64,000 nucleotides of DNA, taken from positions 26,964,720-27,028,719 of the forward strand of contig OY720346.1 of the NCBI GenBank assembly GCA_963082975.1. Reading direction: 5' to 3'. Position numbers and translations under genes: made by a program. The stretch comes from Labia minor (lineage: Eukaryota > Arthropoda > Insecta > Dermaptera > Spongiphoridae). Positions within the stretch are counted from its first letter, which is position 1, and every line of letters begins with the position of its first letter. Below, in pieces: positions 9,272-19,898 of this stretch. The notes under the pieces are model-generated. The model was not told where the DNA came from, did no database searches, and saw only the letters and a list, made by a program, of their open reading frames with translations.

Positions 9272-10330
9272 TTCAACAAAAATAATTCATATCAATGGCA
9301 AGGATAACTAAATAGCAGATGCTTTATCTAGATTAGAAGAAACTAACATTCTCAATTATGATGTAATTGCCAGAAGACAAGAAAATTATGCTGAATTAAT
9401 AGATTTAATCGCAAACAAGGAATCAAAATCACAGTTTAAAAAATTCTACAAAATAATAATTTTCTATCGTTCGATATTTCTACAAAAAATATACGACCTT
9501 ATATTCCCAAAAAATTTCGAATCAAATTTTCATAATCTTGCACACCCAGGCGTTAAAATTACTATTAAACAAATGGGAAATAAATTCATATGGACAAATA
9601 TGAAAAAGGATATACAACTATGGTCTCAAAACTGTATTCAATGCCAAAAGAATAAAGTTAACAGACATAATAAATCCGAAAATGCAAAATTTGAACAACC
9701 AGATACCAGATTCAATGTAATCCACATTGACTTAGTAGGACCACTTCTACCATCAAAAGGAAGGATGGAACGTTTACATAGAACAATAAAAGCCGCAATA
9801 AAAAATACAATTGTCAGAAACAATACCTACAATCTTATTGGGATTACGTTCAGCAATAAAAGAAGAAACAAAAAGTTCAATTGCTGAAATGTATGGACCA
9901 GGAAAATTTTTTGAACTTTCACCGAATACACCAAACCCAATCGAATATATTGAAGATCTTAAACAACATATTCGAAATTTAAAACCCTTAGAAATTCAAA
10001 GTAATAATTCGAATAAAATATACATAAATAAAAAACTAAAAGATTGCACTCATGTTTTTGTAAGAGTAGATAGAGTTAAAAAAGCCCGCGAACCACCATA
10101 CGAAAGGCCATACCCGGTTATAACAAGAAATGATAAATACTTCACACTTAAAATAAAATGAAATATCGATCGATCGGCTAAAACCAGCACATATATTGTC
10201 ATCAAATGAAAAAACAGAAGAAAATTGTAGACCTTCATCTGAACCGCCTAAAGATCAACCAAAAACTACGAGAATCGGCAGAATAGTAAAACTACCAGTG
10301 CGTTTTAAGTGAAACAAACAGTAATTTTAG
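9272..10330 (+). pseudogene. RNase H end, integrase and tail of Gypsy pol, deleted
   Basis: KIIHINGKDN then a stop and ADALSRLEE is the end of RNase H. The integrase zinc finger follows (NLAHPGVKITIKQMG … CIQCQKNKV; H-X3-H and C-X2-C present). Next is the first catalytic Asp region FNVIHIDLVGPL. It jumps straight to RMERLHRTIKAAI, the segment after the third acidic residue in related integrases, so the second Asp and most of the core are deleted. A frameshift at about 9811 moves to ETIPTILLGLRSAIKEETKS, then VFVRVDRVKKAREPPYERPY and the tail IDRLKPAHIL-like in another frame. The C-terminal basic peptide ends about 10310. Confidence 0.75.
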
Positions 10331-10430
10331 TATTAAATGAAACAGTAATTTTTATTATTAAGTGAAACAGTGACTTTTATTATTAAGTACATTTCAAGTA
10401 GTTATCGTAACTTGGTTACTAAGGAGGGAG

Positions 10431-10681
10431 TGATGTGGCCGTAAATATCACCGACACATTAATATAATGATAACGACACTAGATGGAGTAGGACAACGTG
10501 TCAAAGAAAAAACTATTATATTATAAACAATTAAAATAGTTAAAAAATTTAAATAATAAAAAACAATAATTCAAAAATTTTTAATAGGTGTAAAAAAATA
10601 TAAATAGAAAAGTTATAAAGAACAAAGATGCGTAGTAAAATTAACCCTCATTGTATATATATAAATTTACTTATTTTTACA
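10431..10681 (+). repeat. right LTR of the Gypsy element
   Basis: It begins TGATGTGGCCGTAAATATC after the polypurine tract and ends TTATTTTTACA, the same terminal bases as the left LTR. It matches 5065-5347 except for small indels and a short (TA)n insertion near 10655. Confidence 0.75.
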
Positions 10682-11814
10682 TCGATTTGAATTAAAACTA
10701 AGCTTGTAAAAAAGCCTAACGTTAATTCCCAATTTATCCTTTACCCTTTACCCACAGATGGGCTAAGATTGAGTTATACGGAATATTCAAATTATCTCGG
10801 CAACATTGTCAAAGGGTTATTTTTTTTTTAAATTAATATAAAATGAAAAATAAATAGAATTAGAAAATAATAAAAATTGGATGGAGGTTGTTCAAGAAAA
10901 GGACTGTTGAAAAAATGTGATTTTATAGATTGAGTTATATAAATACGTTCATTTTAATAAGAAAACATCGAAATTAAAATTTTTTACTCTATATTTGTTT
11001 AAGATATTCATTATTACATTAACTAAGGATAAGGATTATAATTTACAACATCTATATTATAGTAAGATAATTATCAAAAATTTAAATAGTGAATTTAAAG
11101 AAAGTTTCAGGAGTTAAAAAATAATTTTTATAAAATTTATAGAAGAAATATATTGGAACATGAATATTGAAATTATTAAATTTGGGAAGGATATCTATTA
11201 AACATCAGTTTATAATGTTTGTATATTTCAATATTGACATGGTTTGTGAAAAACAAACAAAACAATTCCCTCTTTTAGTCATCTTTATGAAAAATGACTT
11301 GTACCTGGATATATAATTATGTAAATATCCAATTGATCCACAGTCAATTTAAATATTTGTAATTTTGAAACTAATTATTATATTAGATCATCCGTATTTC
11401 ATCTAAATATTTTTTCTACATTTATTTTAGCTATTTAAATAATAATAACACTCATAGCTCAAATATTAACAACATAAGCTCTGAAACTTGAAGAATCATC
11501 TTAAAAAGAGATTTTAAATTTGATTTAATAAAATATATATATTATGATAAAAATGCCGAACTTGTCTAAAATAAGTTTAGAAAAACAAATAAGTACAATT
11601 AGTGGTTATAGCAAGTTTTTTTTTTCACAATAAATTTAAAATTTATAATTAATCGAAATGTATTCAAAAGCGAAATGTATTCAAACAGGACTTTGTTATC
11701 CCAATTTCTCTTTATAAATGTATGTTTTTGTTTGTCTGGGATTTTTTCAAAAAAAGAACTTTTAATGTTGAATGAAATAGAGAAGGAAGGGGGATGGTAA
11801 ATATATGCACATTA
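10682..11814. other. AT-rich intronic sequence, nothing recognised
   Basis: There is no exon, RNA gene or bounded repeat that I can support. A slightly GC-richer patch directly after the LTR (10,690-10,810) could be older repeat sequence. The rest is typical intron composition. Confidence 0.4.
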
Positions 11815-12065
11815 ATTCAGTAGCAAAATGGTCAGTAGTGCATATCTGGATGGTTGATGGCCGAAAGAGAGCGCAAGAAGCGAGCGTCGCATGTTTAGTC
11901 GAGTACCGCGGCGCAGCCAGTGGCCTCCGCTCCCACCTGGCGAGCGCACGTGGATTCGATAGCATTCAGTTGTTGTCAGTCGGTTGTTGCACGAGTGTCG
12001 TGTTAAACCCATCGCAAGTGAGCAGTGAGCAGTGAAACCATTTCGATACTGTACACTATCCGATC
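11815..12065 (+). promoter_or_regulatory. candidate alternative promoter and 5' UTR
   Basis: A sharp GC-rich island inside AT-rich DNA. It holds GAGCG/GCGAGCG repeats, CCGCGGCGCAGCC, and two initiator-like motifs at 11966 (TCAGTT) and 11976 (TCAGTC). A leader of about 90-100 nt, including GTGAGCAGTGAGCAGTGAAA, then runs into an ATG at 12066. The combination of a GC island, initiator and short leader is typical of arthropod core promoters. No TATA box is seen at the expected distance. Start-site position is inferred. Confidence 0.5.
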
Positions 12066-12086
12066 ATGGACTACCACTACCAACAG
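12066..12086 (+). CDS. alternative first coding mini-exon (M-D-Y-H-Y-Q-Q)
   Basis: The sequence ATGGACTACCACTACCAACAG is followed by the donor GTATTT. The mini-exon has seven codons and ends in phase 0. The upstream C1 exon at 4203 also ends in phase 0, so both can join the same downstream exon. A start located after the C1 exons would give a protein lacking the C1 domain, which fits tensin family biology where isoforms with different N-termini exist. Nothing else in the peptide is diagnostic. The alternative is that it is the first exon of an unrelated gene on the same strand. Reading on past the GT meets a stop soon after, so the splice is needed. Confidence 0.5.
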
Positions 12087-13895
12087 GTATTTTACCCACA
12101 CTAATGTCAAACTATCCGACTTTACCTTATCATACTTTTTATCAATTAATTGAATAGATTAGATTCCTTATTATTATTTTTAAAAACTATACAATTACTT
12201 TTAATTCATAAGCTCTTGTCTTATTCTTTAATTTATTTCCCCATCAAAAAGAATTTCTGTATTTATTTTTTTTCCTGCTTAATGACTTTTGTTTTACTTG
12301 TTATATCAACAATCGCAAAACAGATTACAAGTTTTATAGAATTTCAATGTTTCTGAGCTATTGAATACCAATTTTATGATCTTTGGTTGGAAATTTATAA
12401 TACTCTTGGAACATTTTTATATCATCGTTTATTTATTTAGAATGCAAGGTGTAATGGAATTTCATACTTAACTGGTTTCAGGGATTTAGAATTGTAGACG
12501 AATTCCATTCTTTCATTTGACAAGTTATTGGTAAGACATAAAGTCCAAGTAGAACTATTAATTTATTTACAAGTATTCAATAAATAATAATATCTTCTGC
12601 TGTAAAAATGGAAAGATGAAACGAGTTTCGTCGTCAAATACTTCATCATCAGTATGAATCTTATATATATATATAATAAATAATAAATATTATATTTTTT
12701 GAAACTATTTTATTAGTAGAAACTAAAATTTTGTTCTGTTCTGGGTACACATTAAATATTGTGCTCAAATTTTCTCAATCTATAAAAATATAATTATTTA
12801 TTTTTTAATAAATTTTGATGAAATTTCTCATAAAATAATAATTATTGTGGTGGTTATAAATTCAATAATATTTCTATAGAAACTAGAGAAAGATTTAAAT
12901 TTATTTATTTATTTTTTATTTTTTAAATAAAATTTTAGAGATTAGATATTAGTTTACATTATTAATTCAAATAATTTCTTGATAACATAAAGTATTGGTT
13001 CAAATTAATATGTCTATTGTACGTATATACCTAGAACTATGTATAAAGTTATGATTAAGTTAGAATCAATAAAGTAAATATTTGAGTTAGTTATAAGGAA
13101 TATATTGTAAAGGAATGAAAGAGAAATAAATTGGCTCGGAAACGAGTCATAGCCTAAGCTTGTAGTAGAGGTGGGTCAGCCAGGAAGGTCTTTAAATGAA
13201 AATGTTAAAAGAGAAATATTCGGATACAGATACATATGACTTGGTTCGGAAGGATTTCTGATGTTAAGGTGACATTTCGTTTCACAGACGAACATTTCTC
13301 TTTTGAAGTAGCTTACTTTTTTACTAGCAATTTTAATTGCAAATATGCTCTATTAGACTTTTGAAGGATGAAGGGAAATTAAAACCGGTAATTATTTCAC
13401 AAAACTACGAAAGCTTATCAAAAGCCTAACAAAAATCCAGTGAAAATTCATAACTATGGACTATATTATATAGATCATAGACCCAATCTATCCAGTTATT
13501 TAAAATTGTTGTAATAAAACTTTAGAAATAGAAAGAGATTTTTTATGAGAAACATGAGTGTGTCCGAAAATTTCAACTCGAGACTCAAAAATACGGTTGA
13601 TTATATGTAAAAATACACTTATTTAGTGAATTATATCTTGGAAGTTTTTTAAACAAATTTTAATTAAATATCATTTGTTTTGTTTTTTTTTGATTCTTGT
13701 TCTTACAACAAATTTTTTCTTTCTAAGATAATTTACCATTATTTTTGCAAGAATTAAATTTTAATTGTAAATTTCTTTAAAAAAAAGACATAAATATATT
13801 TAATCTAAATTAATAGTTATGTAATATTCAGAGTGAAAGAATTTCAAAAATTTATAGGAAAGAAGGCTCAAAAACTGAATCCCGCAATTGTAAAA

Positions 13896-13933
<38 letters not shown>

Positions 13934-15968
13934 ATATTATGAAACAAATCTGACGATTATCATTCAAGAGTACTTCCGAGTTAATATCGTGTCTTGTACA
14001 AAAAAATAATTATGGTGCAAATTACTGCTTTTGTTACTGTACCCCGATAAACAGGACCCTATGTTTAGTTAATAAATATTAAGATAATAAGTAAATTTAA
14101 ATAGAAATAAATAAAAATTTTAATAATATCATTATATTTAAGTATCATTATTAAATTAAATATAATTTTCCAGGTCCTTTATGTTAATATAATTATTTAA
14201 ATAATTGAAGCCATTAAAGAAAAAAAAAGAGATAAAGATTAATTCAAACCAATTGAATCGATATATACTCAAATGTTTGTTTATAAAATATCCAATAAGA
14301 AATAGTTATTTCTAAGATATTTCGCGCCACAAGATATATTCTACCAATATTTATTATAGAAATGATATAATCAGAAGATTATTTATATTTGTTCAATCTA
14401 TCATTTATCTAGTATATTTAATATAAATTTATAATATTTTGATACTATTTTTTCTATAATATTAAATCTATTTTATACTAAAATATAGAAAATGCGAAAT
14501 CATTAGTAGTTGTTTAATATCGAGAAATCAAATTGTACAAAAACAGCAAAATAAATTATACAATGCAATTAATGCTTTATTAATTATTAATATTTTAAAT
14601 AAATTTCTTTGACTTTTGTCATGTTTTGAAGACATTGAACGCGAATTGATGAAAATAAAGAATTATTTATATAATATATAATATCCTATATAATACATTT
14701 ATAATATGTATAATTTATATAACGTAAAATTTTCTCATTTGTTGAAAACTCGAAAGCAATTAAAAAATAAAATATATTATATATACATTTCTTGTAATTA
14801 TTTTAAAATTAATATTTTAGTATTTTTTGTACTATTTCCTGAATAATTTAATTTTATTAAAACCAAAAAACAAAACAAAAAAAAAATGAATAGCATGCTT
14901 CTCTTGCCTCTCCCATGGTCATTTTATAGGTAGCTCGTAGTTCTTTTTTTTTCTAAATATAACAAAAAAAATTACAGGTAACTAATCCAGAGGCAATTCC
15001 CCCCCATCCCTCCTATTCGATAATTGAGATCTAATAACAGGTGTTTATTTTAAAACACCTATTATAATATAAAATGGATTTTTTATCAAAGGTCCAATAG
15101 CCGGTTTTCTATTTAACACCGAAAATTTCATATCGATATCCACCTATATATACCCATAAATATAACTAATTTGTGAAGTAAATGGCTATTAAGTAGATTA
15201 TTTCGCAAACAAACTTTTCTATTTAAAAGGCAGTACCTAATATTATAATTTCCTTTATTATTAAATTTGAAAAATTTCAAGTTTTGATAATAATATATCT
15301 AATTTAATCAAAATTGGATTTTTTTTGGTTTAATATTAACAAATAGATATTAATAATTGATTATTATCTCTCTCTTAAAGGTATTTTTTAAAAATAATAA
15401 TAAAAATAAATATTTTATTTATTATGTTTATTTCCAATAAAATATTAATAAATAATTATATTTATTTTGGACAATTATATCTACTTTAGTAATCTTTTTC
15501 AATTATTTAGGATATTATTAATATATATATATATATATATGTATATAGAAGATGAAAAATATTAATTAATCTATAGAGTGATTATTTTTATTCAAAACTT
15601 AAAATTCTTATACATATAACATAAAATTTAATTGTGGAATTTTACTATTAATAAAATATTGTCTTAAAAGATATTTATATATATAAGTATAACAGAATAT
15701 TTGTTATCTCTGGCGACAAATATTATACACTTTGCCACATTAATGATACAAATAGCTATTAATTTAGTATTTTCTCAAGAATATTTAAAATTTTCAAAAA
15801 TGTAAAGCTTACATATTAATAATTTTAACTCTTAATTATTAGATTAAATCAAATACTTTTACGGGCCGACCTATAAGCTGAAGAAATAGATAAAAACCAA
15901 AATTTTGTTAATTAATATATGGATTATATAAAATAGTACCGTGTTCTTAATTTAATAACATACTAACA
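12087..15968. other. AT-rich intronic sequence with microsatellites
   Basis: No gene is visible. A (TA)n tract of about 34 bp lies at 13898-13931. A small perfect hairpin, AGGTGTTT...AAACACCT, lies at about 15040-15060. Short (TA)n runs occur near 12661 and 15522. The frame at 12150-12356 is low-complexity and has no splice or homology support. Confidence 0.4.
13898..13931. repeat. (TA)n microsatellite
   Basis: About 17 uninterrupted TA units. No function is implied. Confidence 0.9.
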
Positions 15969-16471
15969 TACGAGGAGTGTTCAAAGTATTCTCGGTATAG
16001 GTATGAAGGAAAATGCAGAAACTTCTAACTAAAATTTATTTTTCAATGTAGTCCCCCATAACCTCAATACACTTGTTTGCTCGGGAAACTAACTTTTGAA
16101 TTCCCTCTAAAAAATATTTTTCCTCCTTGTCCTCAAAATGTGCGTTAATTGCCACCTTCAGCTTTTCATCGTCAGAAAAACGTTTTCCATGAAGATCTTT
16201 TTTTTAGGTTGGGGAACAAGAAGTAATCACTGGGTGCAAGGTCTGGGCTGTAAGGTGTATGCTTTATTTCTTCAAAGCATTTTTCTCAATATTGTCGCAT
16301 CAGTCATTCTGGTCTTCTTACACCAACGATAATTAGATTAGTACTAACGATAAATAAATGAAATTTTGAGGTTATATTTTCAGGGAGTGTCGTTACCAAC
16401 TGAACTAATTTAAATCCCTTCGTCACTGCTAAATTACCCCGTTACCGAGAATACTTTGAACACCCCTCGTA
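15969..16471 (-). mobile_element. mariner element, internally deleted, transposase C-terminus kept
   Basis: Terminal inverted repeats of about 29 bp (TACGAGGAGTGTTCAAAGTA at the left, complement ending CACCCCTCGTA at the right, one mismatch) are bounded by TA, the mariner target duplication. On the minus strand 16203-16252 encodes YSPDLAPSDYFLFPNLKK, which includes the third catalytic Asp of the DD34D set. After a one-base shift, 16049-16192 encodes GKRFSDDEKLKVAINAHF through YIEK and a stop, the normal C-terminus. The N-terminal DNA-binding part and the first two Asp residues are missing. The element cannot move by itself but has intact ends, so it could be moved by a related transposase. 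Confidence 0.85.
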
Positions 16472-16975
16472 TATCAGTTAAAAATACACCTCTACATATT
16501 CTTAATGGATGTAAATATAATTTACATTTTTATAAGATTTATTATTTTAAAAAACTAATAATAATTAAAGTATTTTATTTAATTAATTCAATTTCTAGTA
16601 AATTTCTTTAAAGAATAATAGACATACAAAAAGATATAAAATTTTTACTCTTAAATTTAGAAATTTTTTAGTATTAATTTCATTTTATTTTATAACCTAG
16701 CATATAATTATTATATTAAAAATAATTACTAAAAAGATTTAAATAAAAAATACATTAAAATTAGCAAATAAATATTCAATTATTATCATATTAATTATAA
16801 ATATGACTAGCAATCTTTATCCTCAATTAAAATGTCACTTCTTGTTGCTGTTTTTTCAGTTGCATTCACTATAATTAAATATTTTTGTATTATTTTTACT
16901 TATTTGAATAAATATTATAACACATTTTTCTATGATTGATTAATGATTAAATTCGGATAATATTCCTGACTGACC
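16472..16975. other. AT-rich sequence, nothing recognised
   Basis: No exon, RNA gene or bounded repeat was seen between the mariner and the GC-rich island that follows. Confidence 0.4.
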
Positions 16976-17525
16976 CTAATAAAGATAAAGTTTATTTGTC
17001 TGTCTGTCTGTCTGTCCGTTTTTTTTTAAACGAAGACTGACATGAGAAATTGGACCGGACCCGGAACCAGATCCCCGCTATCTGTGTGTGTGTTGATCCT
17101 GTTAAGAAAAAGGTTCCAGGTAGGGGACCTGACACAGTCGAGGGCTTCGACCTCCAGTTACACTCCTGGACATTCTTAGTGGAATTGTGTACGGATGAGG
17201 GATGATATTGACCTGTTAAATGACTTATCCCACCAATCTCAGGGCAAACCTTGAACAAGTGTTAATGATAAGGGCCGGGAGACGAGTGTAAACACGAAAA
17301 GGGCCCAATCCATGCACAGATGGCCGGGTCGTGAGAGAGCGAGAGGCCGAGTTGTTTGCTGTTCGCCGATTTCATCCCAGAGAATCTATTCCGGAGTCAA
17401 TGGCTGCGCCTTTACAAAGCAGCGGCCTCTTATCGGCATCGGAGTCGACCAATTCATGTCGCAGAAGATCTAGCAACATTCCATACATAATTCTTCTTTC
17501 TCCCCTAGAAATGAAATGCATTTGC
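16976..17525. other. GC-rich island, probably an unclassified repeat fragment
   Basis: This block of about 550 bp is clearly more GC-rich than its flanks. At its left edge is a (TCTG)n microsatellite (16998-17017) next to AATAAAGATAAAGTTTATT. On the minus strand it reads as a unit ending in (GACA)n followed by AATAAACTTTATC. That is a plausible 3' end with a polyadenylation signal for a retroelement or transcript. Open frames exist on both strands (16992-17258 minus, 17331-17543 plus), but neither has a recognisable domain. GGGCCGGGAGACGAG and AAGGGCCC lie in the centre. Function and family are unknown. Confidence 0.4.
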
Positions 17526-18247
17526 CCAATAAATAATCAATAAACATATATTAGTTCTTATATATCTTCTTCATCCATATCCATTCACAAAACAAGATCA
17601 GGAATATTATAATTTTTATTATTTAGATATTTAGAGTAATATAGTTTTTTAAATTTTTGATAAATAGTTAAGATTTAACCAGTATTTAACCAGTATCAGT
17701 CCCGTAGTTCACTATAGTTAATACCAATGAACTAGGCTTGAGTTTTTACTTTTTATCTTTTACCAACATTTTTAATATATCTATTTATTAATATATTTAT
17801 CCTTATTAACACTATTAACAATATTAAAAAATATCTAAATAAAAAAAGAAAAATTAATCAGTCATTTTCAAATAAATTTGTATGATTTTGTAGAAATACT
17901 TTATTTTTTACATTGTAATAGGATATAAAATTTATTCAGATTAGGTTTTGAAAAGAATTTTCTTTTCTTTTTTACTTTTATAATCAAAATTTAAATTAAT
18001 ATCTATATCATAAATTTATGAAAATATTGAAGATCATTAAAAATCACGGTTTAGTATTAAATATTAAGATTAAATTGTTTTTATATTTTATTTAATAATT
18101 CTTTTTTTTTCAAAATAAATTTAATGCCTAGGTACTTTACGAAATCAAGATTTATTTTACTTATTTTTTTATAATAGTAATTCTTTTTTAAAATATATTT
18201 ATTTGCTATTTCAATAATTACTATATTATAAAATAGAAAATAAAGAA
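17526..18247. other. AT-rich sequence, nothing recognised
   Basis: Intron-like composition. The minus-strand frame at 18081-18305 runs into the end of a family B element and is not a gene. Confidence 0.4.
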
Positions 18248-18861
18248 AATAAGCTGGAGTGTCTCCACTTGACTTTCTCACAATTTGAATTAGATTAAAT
18301 AACATATAATATATTTAAATTAAATTTAATTAATTAAATTATAAATTAAAATTAATAAATAATACTTATTAAACCAGCGCATGTTTGGCTCTTTGTTGAT
18401 GGCACCACGTTACGTGCTGGCGCGTGATTTGCAGTGTTAAAAAATTAATTCTGGTACTTTCAGCGATTCAATCAAGCTGAAATACTATATTTAGAAGTTT
18501 TATACAATTTTTAATCATGTGAAAAACTATCAAACATATATCTTTATTTTTACGGTCAGTTTAGAGTTTAGAGGAAAAAAAATCAAAACGTTGTAGGTAA
18601 TGACCCACTTCCGATTGAGCTATATTTCTCAAAAGTTGATAGAAAACTACGAATTTTGAAAAATGCCCTTATACCAAATTTCATTATTCTAGCTTAAAGC
18701 GTTTTTGCTTAATCTTGTCTACATACACACACACACACATTTTTCTCAACCTTATTGTTAGTGAAAATGATTCAGGAACCTTCAAAACGTATAAAAACAT
18801 AAAAATCTCAACATCGAAAATTTTCATGATCGCAATACTATCTCTAGCTAGATAGTAAAAA
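18248..18861 (-). mobile_element. family B short element, copy 1 (Helentron-associated type)
   Basis: Reversed copy of family B. It starts on its own strand at 18861 with TTTTTACTATCT, and carries the CGATGTTGAGATTTTTATG block and a (GT)n core (18722-18740 on + as ACACAC). It keeps the AAATTTGGTAT(A/C)A motif and ends with the inverted repeat, a GGAG-ACA-CTCC hairpin and CTTATT at 18248. The 5' hairpin (ACTATCTAGCTAGAGATAGT) is intact. It has no coding capacity. Confidence 0.7.
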
Positions 18862-19898
18862 TTAATAGTTTTATGATATTTGAAATATAAATTATAATAA
18901 AATGAGATTTTATTCTTGTAAATCAGACTGCATTATAATTGCTTTTGAGTATTGATGTTTATCGGATTGTATACTTACATATCAATGATAATAAAGAAAA
19001 AAAAAATGAGATCAATGAAATATTGATAAAACATTTATATTATGTAATTTGCTTTTATTGTTCCATAACTAGCATTACATCATGATTCTATTCATTTTAA
19101 TGATAAAAGAATGGCGTTCTTGTTTAGGGTGAGTGAATTTATATTAGGTGAGCAAGAGGAGGTGTAACGGAGTTACAAAATTTTATGAGTTTTCTTCTAC
19201 GGCTCTTGATTTATCATTATTAGATATCAAAATGAATGAATTCATAGAAGATAAATATATATATATATATATGTATAACAATACCTACAGAGAAATGACA
19301 TTGAGTGAAATATTATAATTTGTTTCAGAAGGAACATGCATATTGCATTTAATGGTATAAGCTATTAGTTTTCAGCTCGTTGTTGGAAGTAATAATATTT
19401 TTTTTTTTATTTCATTTGTTTGCAAAAGTCATTTTTATTCAAACTCTAATCTAAACAGTTTTTAAATATAATATATTCTCAATAATGTATTCTGAAAACA
19501 TCGTTAAAATATCAATCTATTTAGTCCAAACCTTCATTTAAGAAACAGTCAATTAAGTAATATTAAATATATCTGTTGAAAAGTAATAATTTAATTTTTT
19601 AAACAGTTGTTTATTAAATTGTTAAAGATTAAATATATAAGTATTTATATGAAACTCGATTGGCATAGTGTAGAACTAATCAATTTCAGAAACATACAAG
19701 AACATTACAACCTTGATCATATAAAATACAAATTTTTTTAAAATATTAAATATTTTAAAATTATGGAAATTTAACATGATTCAATAAAGAATAAGTACAA
19801 AAATGCACATTTTAATATTTATTTTAAAAACTGTATTATATAACACATTTTCGTTTATATATAGTAGAAAATCAGCACAGTTTTTCTTGCATTTTAAT
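18862..19898. other. AT-rich sequence between family B copies
   Basis: No gene or bounded element was seen. A (TA)n run lies at about 19257-19272. Confidence 0.4.

Larger units (their letters stand above)
5065..10681 (+). mobile_element. decayed Gypsy-type LTR retrotransposon with nested insertions
   Basis: Two LTRs of about 283 and 251 bp, both starting TG and ending TTTTTACA, bracket about 5 kb. In order this contains an antisense POLR3B-like fragment, gag, protease, reverse transcriptase, a reversed non-LTR element, the end of RNase H, integrase, and the basic tail typical of these polyproteins. The order PR-RT-RH-IN defines the Gypsy (Ty3) lineage. No env-like frame is seen. A polypurine tract (AAGGAGGGAG) lies just before the right LTR. 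The element is dead: gag has several stops, RT has lost an active-site Asp, the integrase core is deleted and pol is frameshifted. No target-site duplication is obvious at the outer edges, so the boundaries may be off by a few bases. Confidence 0.8.

Noticed and set aside
16138..16332. Plus-strand open frame of 64 codons
   Set aside because: It is antisense to the mariner transposase C-terminus.
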